Source: an uncultured Oscillospiraceae bacterium
Lineage (GTDB): Bacteria > Bacillota > Clostridia > Oscillospirales > Acutalibacteraceae
Assembly (NCBI GenBank): GCA_900540275.1
Contig: UQFO01000002.1
Coordinates: 234,399 to 298,398 of the forward strand
Reading direction: 5' to 3'
DNA: 64,000 nucleotides
The notes below the pieces were generated by a model. The model did not search any database and had not been told where the DNA came from. It saw nothing but the letters and a program-made list of their open reading frames with translations. Below, piece by piece: positions 1-9,879 of the stretch. Every line of letters begins with the position of its first letter. The first letter of the stretch is position 1. A program made the position numbers and the translations under genes.

Positions 1-1239
1 TCCGAAAATCATGGAAAGGATGTTGGTCGGACCGAATACGAGCAGCAGGATAATCGATACGATAACGATTGTAACGTTGCCGTCGAAAATCGCCGAAAAA
101 CTGTTTTTGCTTCCCTTATCGATTGCGCCGTCAAGCGTTTTGCCATTGCGCAGCTCTTCCTTGATGCGCTCCGCCGTAATGATATTCGCGTCCGCGCCGA
201 TACCGATGGACAGTATCAGGCCCGCAATACCGGGCAGCGTCATCGTGAAGCTCGGGAATATTGGGAAATAACCGGAAATCGCCGCGATGGAAAGTGCAAT
301 CTGCCCAACCAGTGCGAGCACCGCGATAAATCCGGGAAGCCTGTACATGATGAGCATAAACAGAGCAATCAGGATAAAGGCGATAATACCCGCGTAAGCC
401 ATCGCAGCCAGCGAGGAGGAGCCGAGCGTCGGGCTGACCGAGCCGAAGCTTGCGGTCTCAAGCTCAAACGGCAGGGCGCCGGCGTTGATTTTCGTCGCAA
501 GGTCGGATGCTGTTTCCGCTGTAAAGTTGCCTTCGATCATCGCGTTGCCGTCAGAGATGACGGAATTGACCGTCGGATATGAAATCATGACGTCGTCCAT
601 CCAGATGGATACCGTCTGGCCAACGTATTTTTCTGTAATTTCCTTGAAAATATTCGGGTCTTTGAGCTTCAGCGAAACAATATATTTCGTAGTGCCCTTT
701 GTGCTGTTGTCTACGCCGGCCTGCGCGCTTTCAACGTTGCTGCCGTCCATAAGTATGGTTTCCGCCGTTTCGCCGGTCGGTGTTTTCATGATTGGGTTCC
801 CGTCCGCGTCGTAATCGGTCGTCGCGTAGGAGTTACCCGGCCGGAATGTAAGCTTGGCGGTAGCTGAAATCTCTTCAATCGCTTTCTCAGGGTCGAAGTC
901 CTTTTCGTCCTCCTTCCACGGGTAGCGTACTATGATGCGGTCCGTCGAGTAGTCCGCATAGAGTTCATAGTCGGTGATGTTGTTTGAAACCAGACGTGTC
1001 TCGATAATCGCCTTTGCTGAATCCAACTGTTCGTCGGTCGCATTGACGTCGCCCGCGGGCTTAAAGGTAGCTTCCACGCCGCCTTTAATATCGATTCCCC
1101 ATCGAATGTCCCCTATTCCTTTGATTACCGTCGACTGGATATCACCGTTTTGGGTGTGAATTCCGAAAATCGCCGTATAACCGAGCGCAAGGATCAGGAG
1201 GGCAATGACAGGAAACACTAGCTTTGGAACTCGTTTCAT
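1..1239 (-). CDS. secD: Protein translocase subunit SecD (5' part; runs off the window)
   Basis: The frame is open from an ATG at 1239 to the window edge, giving about 413 residues with no stop. SecD uses the proton motive force to help the SecYEG channel move proteins across the membrane. The start has one membrane segment (residues 7-25), followed by the large extracytoplasmic P1 region containing DIKGGVEATF, as in the DxxGG motif of SecD. Near the end, several membrane helices carry GIAGLILSIGIGADANI and the following AERIKEEL, the characteristic SecD signature. An AGGA-type ribosome binding site lies just upstream of the ATG. The part beyond the window could be a SecD end or a SecDF fusion, which is common in Clostridia; this cannot be decided here. 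A short stem with A- and T-rich flanks lies upstream. Confidence 0.93.
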   Translation of the reverse strand, partial: MKRVPKLVFPVIALLILALGYTAIFGIHTQNGDIQSTVIKGIGDIRWGIDIKGGVEATFKPAGDVNATDEQLDSAKAIIETRLVSNNITDYELYADYSTDRIIVRYPWKEDEKDFDPEKAIEEISATAKLTFRPGNSYATTDYDADGNPIMKTPTGETAETILMDGSNVESAQAGVDNSTKGTTKYIVSLKLKDPNIFKEITEKYVGQTVSIWMDDVMISYPTVNSVISDGNAMIEGNFTAETASDLATKINAGALPFELETASFGSVSPTLGSSSLAAMAYAGIIAFILIALFMLIMYRLPGFIAVLALVGQIALSIAAISGYFPIFPSFTMTLPGIAGLILSIGIGADANIITAERIKEELRNGKTLDGAIDKGSKNSFSAIFDGNVTIVIVSIILLLVFGPTNILSMIFG

Positions 1240-1417
1240 GCGTTTATCCTCCAATACAAATTTATCCGTACCAAAAAAACAACTCTGTTAAGCTGCGATA
1301 GGTACAGACGTAACAGAGTTTATTATATGATTATTAGTGATAAAAGTCAATGCGAAAAATGGCGAATTCTACACGAATTTAATAAATTTGTGGAAATACC
1401 ATATTAATTTCGAGTAT

Positions 1418-2698
1418 TTATTGGCACAGAAGCTTCTCCGCGGCGGCAAGCTTGACGCACAGGCAGAATAATTCCATCGCCATATTCAGTTCAGCGACCG
1501 GCGGGAACGTCGGGGCAATACGGATGTTTGAGTCCTTCGGGTCTTTTCCGTACGGATAGGTAGCGCCCGCGCCGGTAAGGACGACGCCCGCCTCTTTACA
1601 AAGCTGTACCACACGCTTTGCGCAGCCGCCGAGCACATCGACGCTTACAAAATATCCGCCGTTGGGCGTATTCCACTGGGCAATACCAGTGCCGGCAAGC
1701 TCCGCGTTTAAATGGCTGAGCACCGCGTCGAACCGGGGGCGAAGGATTTCCTTGTGCTTCTGCATATGCTTTTTTACGCCATCGTAATCGCCGAAAAAGC
1801 GCATATGGCGCAGCATGTTTATTTTATCGTAGCCGATTGTCTGGTAAGTATAACGCCTCTTAAATACGGCCATATTCGCCGGAGAGGAGGCCATAGCCGC
1901 GACGCCGGAGCCCGGGAATGTAATTTTTGAGGTGGAGCAGAACAATATCGCGAGGTCCTCGTTTCCGTTCTTTTTGCATTCGTCCATCAGGCTCAGGAGA
2001 TGGTCGGGCGTGTCGGTGATGTCGTGCACGCAGTACGCGTCGTCCCACATAATGCGAAAATCCTTAGCGGCGGGCTTGAGCCTCGCAAAGCGCCTGACTG
2101 TTTCGTCGGAATATGTGATTCCCTGGGGGTTGGAGTATTTCGGCACACACCAGATGCCCTTGATTGTGCTGTCGCTTTCCGCAAGCCTTTCAACAACGTC
2201 CATATCGGGCCCCTGCGGCGTCATCGGAACGTTTACCATCTCGATGCCGAAATATTCTGTAATACCGAAATGCCTGTCATAGCCGGGAACAGGACAAAGG
2301 AACTTCACCTTTTCCTGCCTGCACCACGGCTCGCAGCCGCCGATGCCGGCCGTCATCATGCAGGAAATCGTATCGAACATCATATTGAGGCTCGAGTTGC
2401 CGCCGACCATGATGTCCTTTGCGTCCACACCGAGCATTTTGGAAAACAGCGCCTTTATGGAGGGGATTCCGTCGAGCAGGCCGTAATTGCGGCAGTCGAC
2501 ACCGTCCCGTGTTTTGCACTGCGCCCCGCTGTTTACGATGTCGAGCATCGGGAGTGAAATTTCGAGCTGCTCTTCCCCGGGCTTGCCCCTGGACATATCC
2601 AGCTTTAAATCTTTGGCTTTGAATTCATCGTATTTTGCCGAAAGCTCGCTTTTGAGCGAGGAAAGCTCTTCTTTAGACATACTTGAGAAGCTTTTCAT
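1418..2698 (-). CDS. PLP-dependent aminotransferase, class I-like (PF12897/MocR-type fold)
   Basis: A 426-residue fold-type I aminotransferase. The start is set at 2698 because AGAAGGAG lies 8 bases before that ATG; an in-frame ATG 26 codons upstream has no such site. Visible motifs are the substrate loop DMSRGKPGEEQLE (residues about 34-46), YGLLDGIPSI near residue 73, the cofactor aspartate in IMWDDAYCVHD, the Schiff-base lysine in STSKITFPGSG near residue 254, and RIAPTFPP near residue 397, which supplies the carboxylate-binding arginine. This arrangement fits the class I aminotransferases related to aspartate aminotransferase (Pfam PF12897) in Firmicutes. The amino donor and acceptor cannot be read from sequence. 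The gene stands alone: secD lies about 180 bases downstream and cpsD is separated from it by a terminator. Confidence 0.88.
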   Translation of the reverse strand: MKSFSSMSKEELSSLKSELSAKYDEFKAKDLKLDMSRGKPGEEQLEISLPMLDIVNSGAQCKTRDGVDCRNYGLLDGIPSIKALFSKMLGVDAKDIMVGGNSSLNMMFDTISCMMTAGIGGCEPWCRQEKVKFLCPVPGYDRHFGITEYFGIEMVNVPMTPQGPDMDVVERLAESDSTIKGIWCVPKYSNPQGITYSDETVRRFARLKPAAKDFRIMWDDAYCVHDITDTPDHLLSLMDECKKNGNEDLAILFCSTSKITFPGSGVAAMASSPANMAVFKRRYTYQTIGYDKINMLRHMRFFGDYDGVKKHMQKHKEILRPRFDAVLSHLNAELAGTGIAQWNTPNGGYFVSVDVLGGCAKRVVQLCKEAGVVLTGAGATYPYGKDPKDSNIRIAPTFPPVAELNMAMELFCLCVKLAAAEKLLCQ

Positions 2699-2908
2699 GA
2701 TACATTCTCCTTCTATCATATGCAAAATTTTCATAAAACCAAATAACATTTTAATACTTAGGAGCTGGAAATGCAAGTTTAATTTCTTTTTCCTGCAAAT
2801 TTGTCATTCTGCTGTCTTTATATTGCGAAAAAACTCGATTCTTGTACAGCTTTTTATAAGCTGCCCCATTCTATTATGATATATTGAGCTATCTGAAATT
2901 GTGCAAAA

Positions 2909-2945
2909 AAAGCAGCCGGAATATCCGGCTGCTGGATTTTTTCTT
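2909..2945 (-). terminator. Rho-independent terminator after cpsD
   Basis: Ten-base perfect arms (AGCAGCCGGA / TCCGGCTGCT, 2911-2920 and 2924-2933) with a three-base loop, flanked by an A-run on the left and a T-run on the right. It overlaps the 3' end region of cpsD and can act in both directions. Confidence 0.85.
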
Positions 2946-2947
2946 TG

Positions 2948-3664
2948 TTAAGACCTGTAATAATAATTGTATCCCGATTTTCCGCGGGATTTCCCGTCCA
3001 CAGGCTTACAGCCTACTTCAATAAAGCCGAGAATTTGGCTGTCGGCAAGCTTGATATTTTGAATCAGGTTCTCGATATCCCCATGCGTGGTGGAACGCTC
3101 CCTGACCACAACAACATAACCGGCAATATAATTCTTAAGCATCACAGCGTCCGTAACTAGCCCCATAGGCGGCGTATCGAACAGGATATAATCGTAACGC
3201 TCTTCCAGCTTTTCAAAAATATCCTTCATCTGAACAGAGCCGAGCAGCTCTGACGGATTCGGCGGGATAGGCCCGGAGGTGACGATGTCGAGGCAAGGGA
3301 GAACCTCGCGGTTGATTACTTCGTCGAGCTGTTTGAATTTTCCTACAACCTCGGAAAAGCCGGAATCGTTGTTCAGCTTCATCAGATTGTGGATATTCGG
3401 CTTACGAAGGTCCGCGTCGATTAAAATGACCTTCTTTCCCATTTTGGAAAGGGAGATGGCCATGTTGGCGGTCGCGGTGCTCTTGCCCTCTCCCTTGGAC
3501 CAGCTTGTAAACGCAATACACTTGCGCTCATAGGCGGCAAGGGAAAACATCAGGTTTGTACGGGCGATTTTATAGCCTTCAATTACCGCAAAACGGCTGT
3601 TGTCATCAATTACATTTCTTGTTTTTTCAAAATTCTTTTTCTTTTTGTGAAAGTTGATTTTCAT
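2948..3664 (-). CDS. cpsD: CpsD/CapB-type bacterial tyrosine kinase
   Basis: A 238-residue cytoplasmic BY-kinase that controls capsule or exopolysaccharide chain assembly. Walker A is SWSKGEGKSTATANMA (about residue 54), Walker A' is VILIDADLRKP (about residue 79), and Walker B is YILFDTPPMG (about residue 158). The C-terminus SGYNYYYRS is the tyrosine cluster that is autophosphorylated in this family. The kinase needs a membrane partner for activity, and that partner is the gene immediately upstream: the start ATG at 3664 overlaps the cpsC stop by four bases, so the two are translationally coupled. No polymerase, flippase or glycosyltransferases are adjacent, so the pair is separate from the sugar-nucleotide operon at 12-19 kb, although it may regulate export of that product. 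Confidence 0.93.
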   Translation of the reverse strand: MKINFHKKKKNFEKTRNVIDDNSRFAVIEGYKIARTNLMFSLAAYERKCIAFTSWSKGEGKSTATANMAISLSKMGKKVILIDADLRKPNIHNLMKLNNDSGFSEVVGKFKQLDEVINREVLPCLDIVTSGPIPPNPSELLGSVQMKDIFEKLEERYDYILFDTPPMGLVTDAVMLKNYIAGYVVVVRERSTTHGDIENLIQNIKLADSQILGFIEVGCKPVDGKSRGKSGYNYYYRS

Positions 3665-4404
3665 TCTTTTTTCCCCTTACCTTCCGCTTCAATGTCCGCT
3701 ATCCCGGCAAATACCGGAATTTCATACATTTTGTAAAGGTCGTCGCCAGGCTTGACGGTCGTATCAATCAATTCCAAAATAAGGGCGATTATGATGGCAA
3801 GCACCAGGCCGCCGCCTAAGCCGTAAAGGGTATTCTTTTTGACGTCCGGAGAAGAAGGCGCCGTTGGCACGTTCGCCTTGTCGGCAGTTATGACTTTTCC
3901 GTACGGAAAAAACACTTTATAAAGGGCCTGTCCCGCTTCGGGAATCGCATTTGCTATCTTTGCCGCCAGCTCTGGGTTCGCGCTTGTTACACTGACGCGC
4001 AAAAACTGGGTGTCATCCACCATATTGACATTAATCATTCCCTTGAGCGCGCTGGGAGAGATGGTAAGGTCAAGATATTCGATAATCTTATTCATCATCA
4101 GGTCTGTTTTAAATAAGGTTTGGCAGACCTGCGCAATCCGCGCGGAAATAACAATATCGTTCGCACCCGACTTTTTCACTTCGCCTGAAGCGGTCGTTGC
4201 AGATTCCGTACTGTCCGATTCCCCAGGCAGGACTTCCGAATTCGTAAGATACAGGAGCGTCGAGGTCGTATACACGGGGGTAATCATATACGCTGAATAC
4301 AGGTAAAGAAGCAGCCCGCCAAGTAGCGTCACAATAATAATAAGCTTTACATGAGCCTTTAGCATTTTCAGGATATCGCTGATCGTTATTTCTCTTTTCG
4401 TCAT
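3661..4404 (-). CDS. cpsC: Wzz/CpsC-type polysaccharide co-polymerase (kinase modulator)
   Basis: A 247-residue membrane protein with the two-helix topology of polysaccharide co-polymerases: a first helix at about residues 17-37, an extracytoplasmic domain (about 40-185), and a second helix at about 193-215. The stretch APSSPDVKKN just before the second helix matches the proline-rich Wzz signature. A short cytoplasmic tail follows, as in Gram-positive CpsC/CapA, where it activates the separate kinase CpsD. The start at 4404 has a G-rich ribosome binding site. It is first in a two-gene operon with cpsD. About 225 bases of AT-rich leader separate it from the terminator of the decarboxylase genes and probably hold the promoter. 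Confidence 0.9.
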   Translation of the reverse strand: MTKREITISDILKMLKAHVKLIIIVTLLGGLLLYLYSAYMITPVYTTSTLLYLTNSEVLPGESDSTESATTASGEVKKSGANDIVISARIAQVCQTLFKTDLMMNKIIEYLDLTISPSALKGMINVNMVDDTQFLRVSVTSANPELAAKIANAIPEAGQALYKVFFPYGKVITADKANVPTAPSSPDVKKNTLYGLGGGLVLAIIIALILELIDTTVKPGDDLYKMYEIPVFAGIADIEAEGKGKKE

Positions 4405-4585
4405 ATGGTTACGAAATCCCCCCGCAGATATAATTACTCTTTCTATCTTACCAGAAATTTGTTTTTTTTAAGTCCTGTAAAGAAATATAATCTCACAAGT
4501 TTATAATATCCATTCACTTCGAGAATTATTTTGTTGTTTTATTGCAAATTGTATGCTTAAAAGGGGAAAAGAATCCTATCCTCAT

Positions 4586-4622
4586 GAAAAAACAGGGCGG
4601 ATTCCATCCGCCCTGTTTTTAT
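4586..4622 (-). terminator. Rho-independent terminator after the decarboxylase beta gene
   Basis: A GC-rich stem (ACAGGGCGGAT / ATCCGCCCTGT) flanked by A and T runs lies 9 bases beyond the stop of the gene at 4631. It is nearly symmetrical and can work in both directions. Confidence 0.9.
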
Positions 4623-4630
4623 TTCTGGTA

Positions 4631-5872
<1,242 letters not shown>

Positions 5873-5913
5873 GAAACACTAACATTCCTTTCCGATGTAT
5901 TGTCTTTGCCTTG

Positions 5914-6282
5914 TCAAAACGGCCTGGTATTGTCCATCAGGCCGGCTGTGCTCCATACAGGTCGGCTTTGGGATGACCTTTTGATGCTCTTTACCGCAAC
6001 CGCGTTTTTCCCATACATTGCATCAACGGCGGCTGAGATTACAGCGACGATTTCACCCGGGATTTCATCGGGCGCCGCTTTCTCCTGCACGGGAACAGGC
6101 GTCTGCACAGCCTCCTGGCTTTGCAGCTTTTCCTTCTGCATTTTCTTTTCTTTCCTCTTATTCAGCGCATTGTAAACGATTGTGCCGTAGAGCTTGATTA
6201 CGCCTATCAGCAGGAAAAGAACAAGAAAGACAACAACGAATCCGGTAATAAGGAGCGTAACCGCAAGCATGATGTTATCCAT
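5914..6282 (-). CDS. Na+-pumping decarboxylase gamma subunit (OadG family)
   Basis: A 122-residue protein with one N-terminal membrane helix (residues about 5-30, LAVTLLITGFVVVFLVLF) and a charged cytoplasmic tail rich in K, E, Q and P, the usual build of OadG/MmdD. The tail ends in a conserved-looking helix (IVAVISAAVDAMYG). In known complexes this small subunit holds the alpha and beta subunits together and binds Zn2+. The start is placed at the ATG at 6282; an upstream in-frame ATG at 6327 lacks a good ribosome binding site. It lies directly before the beta subunit and is presumably cotranscribed with it. Confidence 0.8.
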   Translation of the reverse strand: MDNIMLAVTLLITGFVVVFLVLFLLIGVIKLYGTIVYNALNKRKEKKMQKEKLQSQEAVQTPVPVQEKAAPDEIPGEIVAVISAAVDAMYGKNAVAVKSIKRSSQSRPVWSTAGLMDNTRPF

Positions 6283-6474
6283 TGTACTTACCAATCCTTT
6301 CCGGAGTAAAAACCTATACCCCGCCATTTTAAATCAATTTCCGTATTATTATACCCCAGCTTTTCCCCCATTTCAATAAATAAAAACAGTGAAATCGAAG
6401 CTGTCCAAAACTTTGGAAACTTGTCTAATTTTTCACAAATCGTTCCCGATAATTAATGCACTATTATAGCTGCA

Positions 6475-6545
6475 CAAAAAAACAGGCGTATACAAGCAGC
6501 GGATGTCCGCCTTTGCATACGCCATATGCCGCCTGTTTTTGTAAC
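6475..6545. terminator. Compound hairpin, probable terminator
   Basis: Outer arms ACAGGCG (near 6481) and CGCCTGT (near 6531), flanked by A and T runs, enclose two further self-complementary pieces (GCGTAT/ATACGC and CGGATGTCCG). It lies about 45 bases past the spoVM stop and is most likely the terminator of the small-protein operon. Confidence 0.7.
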
Positions 6546-6586
6546 GCTTTATTTGTGTTTACAGACGGCGTGCCCTATGTTTATTT

Positions 6587-6679
6587 TTAACCTTCCTGTT
6601 TTTCAACTTTCTTGATTTTAAAGAATTTGCGCAGAAAAAATCCAAGGACTGCGGGGCTTTCCAGTACGACTACCTTCAT
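6587..6679 (-). CDS. spoVM: Stage V sporulation protein SpoVM (30 residues)
   Basis: A very short gene: ATG at 6679, stop at 6587-6589, preceded by CGGAGG seven bases upstream. The peptide begins MKVVVLESPAVLGFFLRKFF and ends with a lysine-rich tail. SpoVM is a small amphipathic helix that recognises the positively curved forespore membrane and anchors the spore-coat ATPase SpoIVA. The proline at position 9, essential for curvature sensing in Bacillus, is at position 9 here, followed by Leu12 and Gly13 as in the Bacillus peptide. Differences are Glu7 and Ala10, where Bacillus has lysines. The gene is the second of a two-gene unit with the small membrane protein just upstream. Its presence implies a spore former. 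Confidence 0.82.
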   Translation of the reverse strand: MKVVVLESPAVLGFFLRKFFKIKKVEKQEG

Positions 6680-6698
6680 AACATTACCTCCGATAAAG

Positions 6699-6848
6699 TC
6701 AGCATCTCAAGGTTGCAAGGCCGATGCCGAGTACGATGATGACAATCGCCGCGATACAGATTATAAAGCGGTCGGGAAAAAAACACGCCGCTATCAGCCC
6801 AAAGCCAAACGCGACCGCTGTTTTTCCTCTTTTCCGGTAGCAGTTCAT
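6699..6848 (-). CDS. Small conserved-type membrane protein upstream of spoVM
   Basis: A 49-codon gene with GAGGAG eight bases before the ATG at 6848 and a TGA at 6699-6701. The product starts MNCYRKRGK, then has two hydrophobic segments (about residues 10-22 and 27-45) and ends in a cysteine. It resembles short two-helix membrane proteins that are frequent in Clostridia, but no function is known to me. It ends 20 bases before the spoVM start, so the two share a transcript. A longer ORF in another frame of the same stretch is not credible. Confidence 0.6.
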   Translation of the reverse strand: MNCYRKRGKTAVAFGFGLIAACFFPDRFIICIAAIVIIVLGIGLATLRC

Positions 6849-6950
6849 TTCCATCACTCCTCGGCAAGCTTTGGCCATAACCTCCGCACGGCCTTGTTAC
6901 TGCTTTAATACAGTATATACAATGTGTGGAAAAGTGTGACAGAGCCGGTA

Positions 6951-8384
6951 TTACTGCCTTGCAATCCTCAAAAGGTCTAGTGTGTCGAGAACACCGTCGC
7001 CGTTCATATCGCAGGCAAGGGTAAAAGGGAACGCAAGCTTATTTTCCCCTAAAAGCTCCGACATTGCGGCGCGCTTATCGTTTATATTGACATTTCCCTC
7101 GCCAGTCAGGTCGCCTGCTATAATCAGAATATAGGCTTCTTTGACCTTACCGTTCACATCGCTGAAATAGGCGGTTGTCCCTGTGCCGACGTTACCGCTT
7201 GTTTTACCTTCCCCTTTATAATTTTCAAAGGAAACATGATAGCCGCCGTATGAAAGATTACGTTTGAATTTTGCAATCGTCGTCCCGGCAGCTATTCCCT
7301 GAATCAAAAATTTATTACGGTCGATATTATATACAGAAGACGTTATTTTTCCATATTCCGGCGGCAAAGAAGATGAAGAAGAACCGCCTGCAGGCTGCGT
7401 CGGCTCCTCTTCTTCCGGAATTTGTGGAATTTCATTTGCTGAAAACAGGTAAAACCTGCCGCTGTTTGCCCCATAGCCGCCAAGCATACTGGAGGAAGCG
7501 CACAGGAAATCAAGCTTATTGCTTAAATCGAGTGAACAGACGCGCTTTCCGGATGAGATTTGATACCCATCGATTTTCCCACCGGTGGTAATATAAAGGT
7601 TCCCGCCGGCAGCCGCCCCGTTTGGCGTTTCGGAAACCATACCGGCTGAAAACAGCCTGCGCGCGGCTGAGCCGTTGAAGCGGTATACATTTCCTTTTTT
7701 GTCTGTCATCAGGCCCTTGCCAGCCGAGTGCAGCATATCGCCAGGGACGCCGTCCATGCATTTCTTAAGCGTTTTGCCGGAGGCGTCCAAGTAATAAAGC
7801 GCATCTGAAGTCAAGACAAACAGCGTATGCAGCCCGCTGTCGTAAAAAACTTGTAGGATATTCTCCGGGCAGCCTGCTGTAAAAAGAGGCGCGCCTCCTT
7901 CTGAAAATACGCCCAGCTGTTCCTTTTTTGTATCATCCACCAAATAAAATCTGCCGCCGCCAGCCGCAAACCGGTTACCTTTCGCAGCAAAAACGCCATT
8001 TATAAAAACAATGTCCGTTTGGCCGGTCGAAAAGTCGTAGCTTGTCACGCTTGTCTGCCTTACCACTCCCCTGCCATCCTGCGCGGTAAGCCTTGCAGTA
8101 AAGTAAACGCGGGCGCTGTCCGCAGAAAATGAAATACATTCGTTTTCAAGTACAAGGGAAACCCCGGCCGACGAGCCGTCCTCTTTTATATGCTGGGCGC
8201 GCACGCTCCGGCCAGAGACGCCGATTAAACAAAAGCCGTTATCCGCACCGGGCAGCAGGCTGCATTTTTCCAATCCGCTGAATTCAGGCAAATCGATATA
8301 GGAGTAAGCTCTGCAGGTATATACCGGCAAAAAAAGGATGGAAACCGTACAAATCCATACCAACATTTTTTTAAAGAGCTTCAT
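6951..8384 (-). CDS. Secreted beta-repeat protein with C-terminal dockerin-like domain
   Basis: A 477-residue exported protein. The start at 8384 has GGGAGGG eight bases upstream. A signal peptide (MKLFKKMLVW, then a hydrophobic core, then an Ala-x-Ala-type end near residue 26) is followed by about 300 residues of short beta-strand repeats resembling a propeller (LYYLDASGK, FYLVDDTKK, FYLFSANE). A linker rich in E, P and S (about 325-345) leads to a beta domain. The end holds two EF-hand-like loops, GDLTGEGNVNINDK and CDMNGDGVLDTLDLL, the duplicated Ca2+-binding pattern of type I dockerins. No cohesin or glycoside hydrolase is nearby, so a cellulosome role is not supported. The ligand is unknown. 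Confidence 0.72.
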   Translation of the reverse strand: MKLFKKMLVWICTVSILFLPVYTCRAYSYIDLPEFSGLEKCSLLPGADNGFCLIGVSGRSVRAQHIKEDGSSAGVSLVLENECISFSADSARVYFTARLTAQDGRGVVRQTSVTSYDFSTGQTDIVFINGVFAAKGNRFAAGGGRFYLVDDTKKEQLGVFSEGGAPLFTAGCPENILQVFYDSGLHTLFVLTSDALYYLDASGKTLKKCMDGVPGDMLHSAGKGLMTDKKGNVYRFNGSAARRLFSAGMVSETPNGAAAGGNLYITTGGKIDGYQISSGKRVCSLDLSNKLDFLCASSSMLGGYGANSGRFYLFSANEIPQIPEEEEPTQPAGGSSSSSLPPEYGKITSSVYNIDRNKFLIQGIAAGTTIAKFKRNLSYGGYHVSFENYKGEGKTSGNVGTGTTAYFSDVNGKVKEAYILIIAGDLTGEGNVNINDKRAAMSELLGENKLAFPFTLACDMNGDGVLDTLDLLRIARQ

Positions 8385-8682
8385 GCCGCAACCCTCCCGG
8401 TTTCCATCCATTATTTATTATAACGTAGAATTTTTTCACCGGATAAATCGGTGAATTTATTTCAAACCATATAATATAGCCAAAATGAAATAGTGGGTTA
8501 AATTCAGGCTTTATAACATATTTAAAGGCTATGAAGCAGAAAGCCATTTGATTTAAAACCGCAGCATAAGGTAAAAGGAACCGCTTGAAAAACGTATGAA
8601 ATGTGGCAAGCATACGGCTCGTCTGTTGAAAAAAACAATCAGTTCGGTTAAAATAAGTAAAAACGGAAAAGGAGCGCTCCAT

Positions 8683-9306
8683 ATGATAAAAAAATTGACA
8701 GCAAACGCGAGAAAACCGCAAGGCCTATGGGGAATCCTTATGATAAAAAAGATGAACAAAGGGCATTTGCGGATGACAAGGTGGGCGTTTGAGCATCTTA
8801 ATATAAAACAGGGCGAAACCATCCTGGATATCGGCTGCGGCGGCGGGAACGCCGTTTCTATGCTTGAAAAGCTCGCTCCAGGGGGGAAGGTTTACGGTAT
8901 CGACTATTCCGCGCTGTCTGTGGAAAAGGCGGCGGCTAAAAATAAGAAGGCGGTTGCGCAGGGCAGGGTCAAAATATTGAATGCGAGTGTTTCTTCCCTG
9001 CCGTTTCAGGATAAATCGATTGGCCTTGCCACCGCGGTTGAAACCATTTATTTCTGGCCTGATTTGAAAAACGATTTTAAAGAGGTGTACCGCGTACTCA
9101 AGGACGGAGGCCGCTTCTGTGTGGTTTGTGAAATGGTAAAAAACAGCGACGGCACCGGCGCGCATACACAGGTCGCTGATTTTTTAAAGCTGCATTACCT
9201 GTCTCAGGAAGAAATAGAGCGGCTTTTCATTGCGGCCGGGTTTAAAAATATTACAATCCGCCGCGACGAAACCAATGGCTGGCTTGCCGCAATCGGCATA
9301 AAATAG
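8683..9306 (+). CDS. Class I SAM-dependent methyltransferase (UbiE/COQ5-like)
   Basis: A 207-residue cytosolic methyltransferase. Motif I is ILDIGCGGGNAV (about residue 47), motif II is VYGIDYS (about residue 72), and the post-motif region has VETIYFWPDL and YRVLKDGGRF. The start is placed at the ATG at 8683 because AAAAGGAG precedes it and because the stretch MIKKLTANARKP is typical for this family; an upstream ATG at 8596 only adds an unlikely basic extension. It is transcribed alone and diverges from the dockerin-like gene across about 300 bases. The substrate is unknown. It ends at a shared terminator with nrdR. Confidence 0.85.
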   Translation: MIKKLTANARKPQGLWGILMIKKMNKGHLRMTRWAFEHLNIKQGETILDIGCGGGNAVSMLEKLAPGGKVYGIDYSALSVEKAAAKNKKAVAQGRVKILNASVSSLPFQDKSIGLATAVETIYFWPDLKNDFKEVYRVLKDGGRFCVVCEMVKNSDGTGAHTQVADFLKLHYLSQEEIERLFIAAGFKNITIRRDETNGWLAAIGIK

Positions 9307-9312
9307 AAAATA

Positions 9313-9342
9313 AAAAAGGCTCCCCAACCGGGAGCCTTTTCG
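9313..9342. terminator. Bidirectional terminator between methyltransferase and nrdR
   Basis: Perfect eleven-base arms, AAAAGGCTCCC and GGGAGCCTTTT, around a five-base loop lie between two convergent genes; A and T runs on both sides let it serve both strands. Confidence 0.92.
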
Positions 9343-9343
9343 T

Positions 9344-9799
9344 TTATTTATCTTTAAGCAGCTTGTTCAGCTCTTCCATAAACGTGTTGATATCCTTAAA
9401 TTGGCGGTATACGGAAGCAAACCGGACGTAGGAAACCTCGTCCACGTTTTTCAGGAGTTCCATTGCATATTCGCCTATCAGCTTGGAGGTAACCTCCCTG
9501 TCGAGCGAATTCTGGAGCTTGCTCTCAATGTCGTCTACCATACTCTCAATCGTCGATATGGATACCGGGCGCTTTTCACAGGCGCGCAATAGGCCTGCGG
9601 TAAGCTTGTTCCTGTCAAAAACCTCCCGCGATTTATCGCGCTTGACCACAATAACCGGAACAGTTTCGATTACCTCGTGCGTGGTAAACCGTTTTCCGCA
9701 GCTGAGGCATTCCCTTCTTCTGCGGATGCGTTCCCCGTCGTCCGCGGGGCGTGAATCTATAACCTTGCTTTCTTCAAAAGCACAATAAGGGCACTTCAT
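9344..9799 (-). CDS. nrdR: Transcriptional repressor NrdR
   Basis: A 151-residue regulator of ribonucleotide reductase genes. The N-terminal zinc ribbon is MKCPYC with the second pair in CLSCGKRF (residues 3, 6, 31, 34), followed by TTHE. The rest is an ATP-cone domain ([16 protein letters not shown] onward), which senses ATP/dATP. Length and motifs match the family from end to end. The start at 9799 has GGAAGGAAG upstream; a longer start at 9826 is not needed. No nrd genes are in this window. The region upstream holds two TATATA-centred sites 30 bases apart that could be its own operators. Confidence 0.96.
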   Translation of the reverse strand: MKCPYCAFEESKVIDSRPADDGERIRRRRECLSCGKRFTTHEVIETVPVIVVKRDKSREVFDRNKLTAGLLRACEKRPVSISTIESMVDDIESKLQNSLDREVTSKLIGEYAMELLKNVDEVSYVRFASVYRQFKDINTFMEELNKLLKDK

Positions 9800-9879
9800 A
9801 TAATAATTCTTCCTTCCATGACGCATATCTGAGGACGCGTTTCAGCCGTCCTGTATTTTATATTTCATTTGAAGCAATT

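Noticed and set aside
6676..6867. 63-codon open frame overlapping the small membrane protein
   Set aside because: Arginine-rich shadow frame; the 49-codon frame has a proper ribosome binding site and a hydrophobic product.
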